Shown piece by piece: positions 59,161 to 64,000 of a DNA stretch of 64,000 nucleotides (positions are counted from its first letter, which is position 1; each line of letters begins with the position of its first letter). The stretch comes from Coriobacteriaceae bacterium. GTDB taxonomy: Bacteria > Actinomycetota > Coriobacteriia > Coriobacteriales > Coriobacteriaceae. A program made the position numbers and the translations under genes. Location: assembly GCA_902363125.1 (NCBI GenBank), contig CABIZD010000001.1:124001-188000 (forward strand), in the 5' to 3' direction. The notes under the pieces were generated by a model, which was not told where the DNA came from, did not search any database, and was given only the letters and a program-made list of their open reading frames with translations.

Positions 59161-60237
59161 TTAGTCCTCGGCGGTGTAGCCAAAGCGGCGAATCTGGGCC
59201 TCGTCGTCACGCCAGCCGGCCTTGACCTTCACGTCCAGCTCCAAAAAGACCTGCGTGCCAAAGATGCGCTCAAGATCGCGACGGGCGTCGATACCGATAT
59301 GCTTGATCATCTCGCCGCCCTTACCGATGATGATGCCCTTTTGGCCCTCGCGCTCGACGTAAATGGTGGCGTGCACGCGCAGCACCTTCTTGGTCTGCTC
59401 GAGCGCATCGCAGATCACGCCAACGGAGTGCGGAATCTCATCACGGGTGCGGCGCAAGACCTTCTCGCGCACAAACTCGGCAACGAGCGTCTCATCGGAA
59501 GCGTCGGTACCCATGTCCTCGGGGAACCAACGCGGACCCTCAGGCAAAAAGTGCGCAACGGTCTCGATAAATGCATCGACGTTGAAGTTCTTGACCGACG
59601 ACGTCACGATCTCGTCGTCATATTCCATGAGTTCGTGGGCTGCCTTAAGCTGCTCCATGACCTGTGCGGGGTCAGCCTCATCGGCCTTGGTGAGCACCAG
59701 GACCTTCTTGGAACGAGCGTTCTTGACGCGCTCGGCAACCCAGGCGTCTCCCCTGCCGATCGGTTTGGTGGCATCAATCAAAAACGCGACGACATCAACA
59801 TCGTTCAGCTCGAACAACGCGCTCTTGTTGAGCTCGGATCCCAAGCCGTCCTTGGGCTTATGAATACCGGGGGTATCGACAAAGACCAGCTGGTAGCCGG
59901 GGCGGTTGACGACGGCGCGCATGCGGCGGCGGGTCGTCTGGGCCACCGGCGAGGTGATGGCGACCTTTTTGCCATAGCAGGCATTAAGCAGCGTAGACTT
60001 GCCAGCGTTGGGACGACCGACCAGGGCCACAAAGCCGCTGCGGAAACCGGGCTCCAAGTCACCAAAGCCCGCGAGGTTGTCGTCCTCGTCGCACAGGGCG
60101 TCAAGCTCCTCGTCGCTCATGTCCTCAAACGGGTCGAACTCCTCGACATCCTCATAGGCCTCTAACGCTTCGGCATCCACCGCATCCAGGGACTCGTCGT
60201 CCAGAGTTTCATCGATAGGCTGCATATTGTCGGACAT
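59161..60237 (-). CDS. era: GTPase Era
   Basis: Era checks 16S rRNA maturation in the small subunit. The 358-residue protein has GRPNAGKST (74-82), DTPGIH, TKAD and a C-terminal KH domain (EGQKGIIIGKGGEMIKHIG). Compared with the usual 295-300 residues it carries about 60 extra residues at the N-terminus, rich in Asp and Glu. The ATG at 60237 has GAAAGGGA upstream, so the extension is likely translated. It lies with ybeY and dgkA as in many Gram-positives. Confidence 0.95.
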   Translation of the reverse strand: MSDNMQPIDETLDDESLDAVDAEALEAYEDVEEFDPFEDMSDEELDALCDEDDNLAGFGDLEPGFRSGFVALVGRPNAGKSTLLNACYGKKVAITSPVAQTTRRRMRAVVNRPGYQLVFVDTPGIHKPKDGLGSELNKSALFELNDVDVVAFLIDATKPIGRGDAWVAERVKNARSKKVLVLTKADEADPAQVMEQLKAAHELMEYDDEIVTSSVKNFNVDAFIETVAHFLPEGPRWFPEDMGTDASDETLVAEFVREKVLRRTRDEIPHSVGVICDALEQTKKVLRVHATIYVEREGQKGIIIGKGGEMIKHIGIDARRDLERIFGTQVFLELDVKVKAGWRDDEAQIRRFGYTAED

Positions 60238-60249
60238 GAAAATCCCTTT

Positions 60250-60627
60250 CTAAATAAAGTCGAGCGCGTGGGCAAATACCAGCACGCCCACAATCGCGGC
60301 GGTGATGGAAAGAATGTATACAGAGGCGGCGGCGATGTCCTTCGCACGCTTGGCCAGCGGATGGAGCTCCTGGGTCGCTAGGTCGACGATAGCCTCCATA
60401 GCGGTGTTGCACAGCTCGCCGTGAATCACCAGGCCACAACAGATGATAATCGTGGCCCACTCGGCAATGTCGAGGCCCACGATACAGCCGGCAATGACGG
60501 TGCACACGCCCGCCACGAGCATGACCTTAATGTTGCGCTCGGTCTTGACGGCGGTGACGAAGCCCTCCATGGCGTAGGAAAACGACTTTAAGAAGGACGG
60601 ATGGTCCTTGTTCGATCCGGGAATCAT
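60250..60627 (-). CDS. dgkA: Diacylglycerol/undecaprenol kinase family protein
   Basis: A 125-residue membrane protein with three hydrophobic helices. The family signature is present (GELCNTAMEAIVDLAT followed by HPLAKRAKDIAAASV). Gram-positive members often phosphorylate undecaprenol and not diacylglycerol; the sequence does not decide. AGGAG precedes the ATG. The gene lies between ybeY and era, its standard position. Confidence 0.92.
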   Translation of the reverse strand: MIPGSNKDHPSFLKSFSYAMEGFVTAVKTERNIKVMLVAGVCTVIAGCIVGLDIAEWATIIICCGLVIHGELCNTAMEAIVDLATQELHPLAKRAKDIAAASVYILSITAAIVGVLVFAHALDFI

Positions 60628-60636
60628 AGACGGCTC

Positions 60637-61146
60637 CTAGTCGTGGGCGTGGTTGGTGATGGGGCCGACGTGGACTAGCTTGGGGTCCTCGCCGCGCTCG
60701 AGCGCCAGATCGCGCAGGATGGCGTCCTCGCGGGCCTCCATGACCTCGGCCTCGTCGTCCTCGATATGGTCATAGCCCAGCAGGTGCAGCATTCCGTGTA
60801 CGAGCATCAGACGGCACTCGTCAGCGGGGCTATTGCCAAAACCGGGGGCCTGACGGGCAATAACCTGCGGGGCCAAGATAATATCGCCGAGCTCAAGCGT
60901 CTCATCGGCGGGAATGTCATCGTCAAAGGCCGAATCGCACTCAAACGAGAGCACATCGGTGGTGCGGTCGATACCGCGCCACTCGTGGTTGAGCTCGTGC
61001 ATCTCGTCCTCGTCGACATACGAAAGGGAAATCTCGACTCCACGTTCAACGCCCTCGGCGGCAAGCACAACCTCGCAGATGTGCTCCACCTCCTGCGCGT
61101 CGAGCAGCGTATCGAGCTCGGCATCGTTGCTGATCAATACACTCAA
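60637..61146 (-). CDS. ybeY: Endoribonuclease YbeY
   Basis: YbeY is a zinc-dependent RNase for rRNA maturation and quality control. The 169-residue protein has the zinc motif HGMLHLLGYDH, and upstream HELNHEWRGIDRTTDVLSF. I read a TTG start at 61146 with AAGGAG upstream, overlapping the phoH stop. A C-terminal extension of about 25 residues follows the core. Confidence 0.94.
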   Translation of the reverse strand: MSVLISNDAELDTLLDAQEVEHICEVVLAAEGVERGVEISLSYVDEDEMHELNHEWRGIDRTTDVLSFECDSAFDDDIPADETLELGDIILAPQVIARQAPGFGNSPADECRLMLVHGMLHLLGYDHIEDDEAEVMEAREDAILRDLALERGEDPKLVHVGPITNHAHD

Positions 61147-62129
61147 CGGGACTCCTTTCGGTCGCGCGGGCGCTGCTCGCGCACGTCATCATAAGCTTCA
61201 TATGCCTCGACGATACGACCCACCAGGGCATGGCGCACCACGTCGGCACGCTCGAGGTGAGAAAATGCGACATCGTCGACACAGCCCAAAATCTGCTCAA
61301 CGTCAGCAAGACCGCCACGACGACCCACCAGGTCGCGCTGGCTCAGGTCGCCGGTAATCACGAACTTGGAGTTGAAGCCCAGGCGCGTCAGGAACATCTT
61401 CATCTGCTCGGGCGTGGTATTTTGCGCCTCGTCGAGTACCACGAAAGCATCGCTCAGCGTGCGGCCGCGCATGTAGGCAAGCGGGGCGATCTCGATCACG
61501 CCGCGCTCCATAAGCTCATCGGTGCGCTCGCGATCCATCATGTCAAAAAGGGCGTCGTAAAGCGGACGCATGTAGGGATCGATCTTTTCCTCAAGGGTGC
61601 CGGGCAAAAAGCCCAGATTCTCCCCCGCCTCGACAACCGGACGCGTCAAGATCAGACGGCCCACCTCGTGACGCTTGAGCGCGGCAACGGCGAGCGCCAT
61701 AGCCAGATAGGTCTTACCGGTACCGGCAGGACCCAAGCCAAACGTGATGGTATGCGAGCGGATGGCATCCACATAGCGCTTTTGCCCGAGCGTCTTGGGG
61801 CGAATGACGCGGCCGCGATACGAAAGCAGCACGTCATCGCGAAGCGACGTAGCCTCGTGCTCACCGTCGCGCAAGACGGCCAGGCAGCAAGAGACATCGT
61901 CGGCAGACAGCGTGCGCCCGGCGGCCGCCTCGCGAAAAGCGTGCTCGAAAAAGCGCGCCACGAGTTCGACCTCGTCCGGGTCGCCGCTCACGGAGATGCT
62001 ATCGCCACGGGCGACCACATGGGCGCGAACCAAGCTCTCAAGCGCACGAAGGACGCCGTCGCCGGCGCCCAAAACGCGCGAGGGATCAATTCCCTCGGGA
62101 ACGGTAAGTCTAATCTTCGAGGCTTCCAT
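61143..62129 (-). CDS. phoH: PhoH-like ATPase
   Basis: A 328-residue PhoH family protein with Walker A GPAGTGKT (133-140), TRPVVEAGENLGFLPG and DEAQNTTPEQMKMFLTR containing Walker B. The N-terminal 100 residues include a KH-like region. I chose the ATG at 62129, preceded by GGGAGG; a longer frame runs into mtaB. PhoH proteins next to ybeY are thought to act in RNA metabolism. Confidence 0.92.
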   Translation of the reverse strand: MEASKIRLTVPEGIDPSRVLGAGDGVLRALESLVRAHVVARGDSISVSGDPDEVELVARFFEHAFREAAAGRTLSADDVSCCLAVLRDGEHEATSLRDDVLLSYRGRVIRPKTLGQKRYVDAIRSHTITFGLGPAGTGKTYLAMALAVAALKRHEVGRLILTRPVVEAGENLGFLPGTLEEKIDPYMRPLYDALFDMMDRERTDELMERGVIEIAPLAYMRGRTLSDAFVVLDEAQNTTPEQMKMFLTRLGFNSKFVITGDLSQRDLVGRRGGLADVEQILGCVDDVAFSHLERADVVRHALVGRIVEAYEAYDDVREQRPRDRKESR

Positions 62130-63402
62130 GAACCTCCCTGCGTGCATGGACCAAGCCGGAATCATCGACTCCGATGATAGCAACATCGAGCAGGCACGGG
62201 GCTGTAAGTCCACAGGTATCGTCAAGACGGGCATGATGGAACGAGCCGAGCGTCAGGTTGTCACCATACTCGAGCACGGCACGCTCGACCGTGCCCACGC
62301 GACGACGAGCGTCGGCAATAGCGAGCTCCTGTGCGGCGGCCCGCATACGGCGGCTGCGCTCGGCCATAACCTCGGGTGGCACCTGGTCGGGCATGTCGGC
62401 AGCAAGGGTACCGGGACGCTTGCTGTAGCGGAACACGTGCATACGCGAGAAACCCACACGGCGGCACAGCGCCAGCGATTCCTCGAACTCCTCGTCCGTC
62501 TCACCAGGAAAACCGACGATGACATCGCACGAAAGGGACGCCTGGGGCAAGATGGCACGAATCATACGCACCGTGTCCTCAAAGGCCTCGGCGCTATAGG
62601 GACGGCCCATGCGATGCAGGGTCGCCGTGCAACCGGACTGCACGGGCAGGTGCAAAAACGGGGCGATACGCTGCGGATAGCGCGCCATAACCTTAAGCAG
62701 GCGCTCGGAGATATCCATGGGCTCGACCGAGGAAATGCGCACATGCGGAATAGACGTGCGCTCCATGATGGCCTCGAGCAGCTCATCGATTTCGACGTGC
62801 TCGTCGGTCGCGCTCTTGCCATCGTAGGCACCCAGGTTCACACCGGTCAGCACCACCTCGGGCACGCCGGCCTCCTGGGCCTCGCGAACTTGCTCGAGCA
62901 CGGACTCGACGGGCACGGAGCGCTCGGGGCCGCGTGCCTTCCACACAATGCAATAGGTGCAGCGATGGTTGCAGCCGTCCTGAATCTTCACGCCCAGGCG
63001 AGAGCGACCGAGCGCATCGACCACCTCGCCATCGCTGCAGGCGGGAACGCTATCGGATTCGACACCCAGCACCTCGCAGACGCGCTCGGCGACGTCAATC
63101 TTGGACGGCTCGGCGATCACGCGATCGGAGAGCTCCAGCAACTCCTCGGGATGCAGGTTGACGACGCAGCCGGTTACGACCACGTAAGGCTCGCCCGGAT
63201 AGGCCAGCGCATGACGGACGGCCTTACGGGTCTTGGCCTCGGCCTCGCCCGTAACGGCACAGGTGTTAATGACGATCAGATCGGCATCCTGCGGCTCCAC
63301 AATAGCAAATCCCAGGCGCATAAGATCGGCAGTGATACGGTCGGACTCAACCCGGTTGACGCGGCAGCCGAGGTTGACGACAGAGATATGAGGTGCGAGC
63401 AC
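62110..63402 (-). CDS. mtaB: tRNA t6A37 methylthiotransferase MtaB
   Basis: MtaB converts t6A37 to ms2t6A37 in tRNAs reading ANN codons. The 430-residue radical SAM protein has NLGCRVN and NTCAVT for the N-terminal cluster and CNHRCTYCIVWKARG for the SAM cluster. The LGCRVNxxES start is typical of MtaB and separates it from MiaB and RimO. The GTG start at 63402 has AAGGAG upstream. Its stop region overlaps phoH by 20 bases. It follows dnaJ directly, without the rsmE gene often found between them. Confidence 0.93.
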   Translation of the reverse strand: MLAPHISVVNLGCRVNRVESDRITADLMRLGFAIVEPQDADLIVINTCAVTGEAEAKTRKAVRHALAYPGEPYVVVTGCVVNLHPEELLELSDRVIAEPSKIDVAERVCEVLGVESDSVPACSDGEVVDALGRSRLGVKIQDGCNHRCTYCIVWKARGPERSVPVESVLEQVREAQEAGVPEVVLTGVNLGAYDGKSATDEHVEIDELLEAIMERTSIPHVRISSVEPMDISERLLKVMARYPQRIAPFLHLPVQSGCTATLHRMGRPYSAEAFEDTVRMIRAILPQASLSCDVIVGFPGETDEEFEESLALCRRVGFSRMHVFRYSKRPGTLAADMPDQVPPEVMAERSRRMRAAAQELAIADARRRVGTVERAVLEYGDNLTLGSFHHARLDDTCGLTAPCLLDVAIIGVDDSGLVHARREVHGSLED

Positions 63403-63411
63403 GCGGGCTCC

Positions 63412-63999
63412 TTAATCGAGGATATCGTCGAGGGCACTCTTGATACGGTCGGTCACCGACTTCTTACCGGAAGCGACGTCATCGCCCATCTCATCGGCAA
63501 AAGCGCGGAGCAGCTCGCGTTGCTTATTGGAAAGATTGGTGGGAACGACCACGCGCAGTTGCACGATCAAGCGGCCACGCGAACCGCCACCGCCAATGCG
63601 CGGCATGCCGTAATTATTGACGCTCACGGTGTCACCGTACTGGGCGCCGGCGGGAACCGTCACCTTGACGACCTCGTCGGGCATAATGCCCTCGACCTCG
63701 ATCTCGCAGCCAAGCGCAGCCTGCGCAATCGAGATATCGCTCAGGAGGTACAGGTCGTCACCGTTGCGCTTAAAACGCTCGTGGTCGGCAACACGAACGT
63801 TGACGATCAGGTCGCCCGAGGGCTCACCGCGAAGGCCTGCCTCGCCAAAGCCGCTCACGCGCAGCTGGCGACCGGTCGAAACGCCGGCGGGGATATCGAT
63901 GTCGATCTTTTCGTGCGAAGGTGTGCGGCCCTGACCGTCGCAGGTCTCGCAGGGATGGTCGATGACCGTGCCCTCACCGTGGCAGTCGGGGCAAGGCGA
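63412..63999 (-). CDS. dnaJ: Chaperone DnaJ, C-terminal part (cut by window edge)
   Basis: The frame enters from the right edge and stops at 63412. The visible 195 residues begin inside the zinc-binding region with CPDCHGEG and CETCDGQG. The substrate-binding C-terminal domain follows (GRQLRVSGFGEAG, PSGDLIVNVRV, ALGCEIEV). The two CXXCXGXG repeats identify a type I DnaJ. The J domain lies outside the window. mtaB follows after nine bases. Confidence 0.93.
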   Translation of the reverse strand, partial: SPCPDCHGEGTVIDHPCETCDGQGRTPSHEKIDIDIPAGVSTGRQLRVSGFGEAGLRGEPSGDLIVNVRVADHERFKRNGDDLYLLSDISIAQAALGCEIEVEGIMPDEVVKVTVPAGAQYGDTVSVNNYGMPRIGGGGSRGRLIVQLRVVVPTNLSNKQRELLRAFADEMGDDVASGKKSVTDRIKSALDDILD

Positions 64000-64000
64000 A

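Overview
The window is a chromosomal segment of a Gram-positive, high-G+C bacterium that looks like a coriobacterium, most likely Collinsella or a close relative. This rests on gene content and order, not on a database match. Actinobacterial neighbourhoods are present (lexA / LysM SOS protein / nrdR; a GarA-like FHA gene followed by an FtsR-like MerR gene). They are mixed with gene strings also seen in Clostridia (rny-spoVS-miaB-miaA-hflX; DUF512-der-plsY-gpsA; ftsK next to an RNase J gene; DUF1836/DegV). Nearly all of it is housekeeping sequence, densely packed into operons with ATGA-type overlaps.

Layout. 1-2.4 kb: a tRNA-rich spot with two identical tRNA-Ala(GGC) units, each preceded by a 134-bp element with terminal inverted repeats. 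Between them lie a tRNA with a CAU anticodon and an IS200-type transposase. 2.4-19.5 kb (plus strand): an ABC-F ATPase, an M50 protease, scpA-scpB-rluB-cmk-plsC-ispH-DUF512-der-plsY-gpsA-rpe, a cysteine desulfurase, a Nif3 protein, a zinc-ribbon protein and coaBC, then tRNA-Pro. 20.2-25.1 kb (minus strand): a visibly more G+C-rich accessory operon encoding a lantibiotic-immunity-type ABC transporter, a small exported protein, a response regulator that is broken, and a histidine kinase. 25.4-33.5 kb: a phospholipid synthase, FHA and MerR regulators, apt, an NlpC/P60 hydrolase, degV with its DUF1836 neighbour, trxB and a diacylglycerol glucosyltransferase. 33.9-36.9 kb: dut, nrdR and an SOS hub (lexA with a divergent LysM gene). 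36.8-53.3 kb (minus strand): hflX, miaA, miaB, spoVS, a GHKL ATPase, rny, recX, recA, cinA, pgsA, rimO, yajQ, a rodZ-like gene and ftsK. 53.3-64 kb (minus strand): RNase J, pnp, rpsO, recO, era, dgkA, ybeY, phoH, mtaB and the 3' part of dnaJ.

How the genes work together. Several modules are coherent: chromosome segregation and division (ScpAB, FtsK, RodZ-like), RNA decay (RNase Y, RNase J, PNPase, YbeY), the SOS response (LexA, RecA, RecX and the LysM protein, with LexA boxes at both promoters), tRNA and ribosome modification (MiaA, MiaB, MtaB, RimO, RluB, Era, Der, HflX) and membrane lipid synthesis (PlsC, PlsY, GpsA, PgsA, DgkA, glucosyltransferase).

The most unusual signal is non-coding. 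Two gene-free stretches (33.5-33.95 kb and 55.1-55.54 kb) each hold oppositely oriented copies of a short conserved core enclosed in very long, nearly perfect inverted arms. The arm sequences differ completely from copy to copy. In the second pair the apical stem also changes by compensated base-pair substitutions, and one arm runs into the pnp terminator. These look like members of hairpin-element families whose identity and function I cannot assign from sequence alone.
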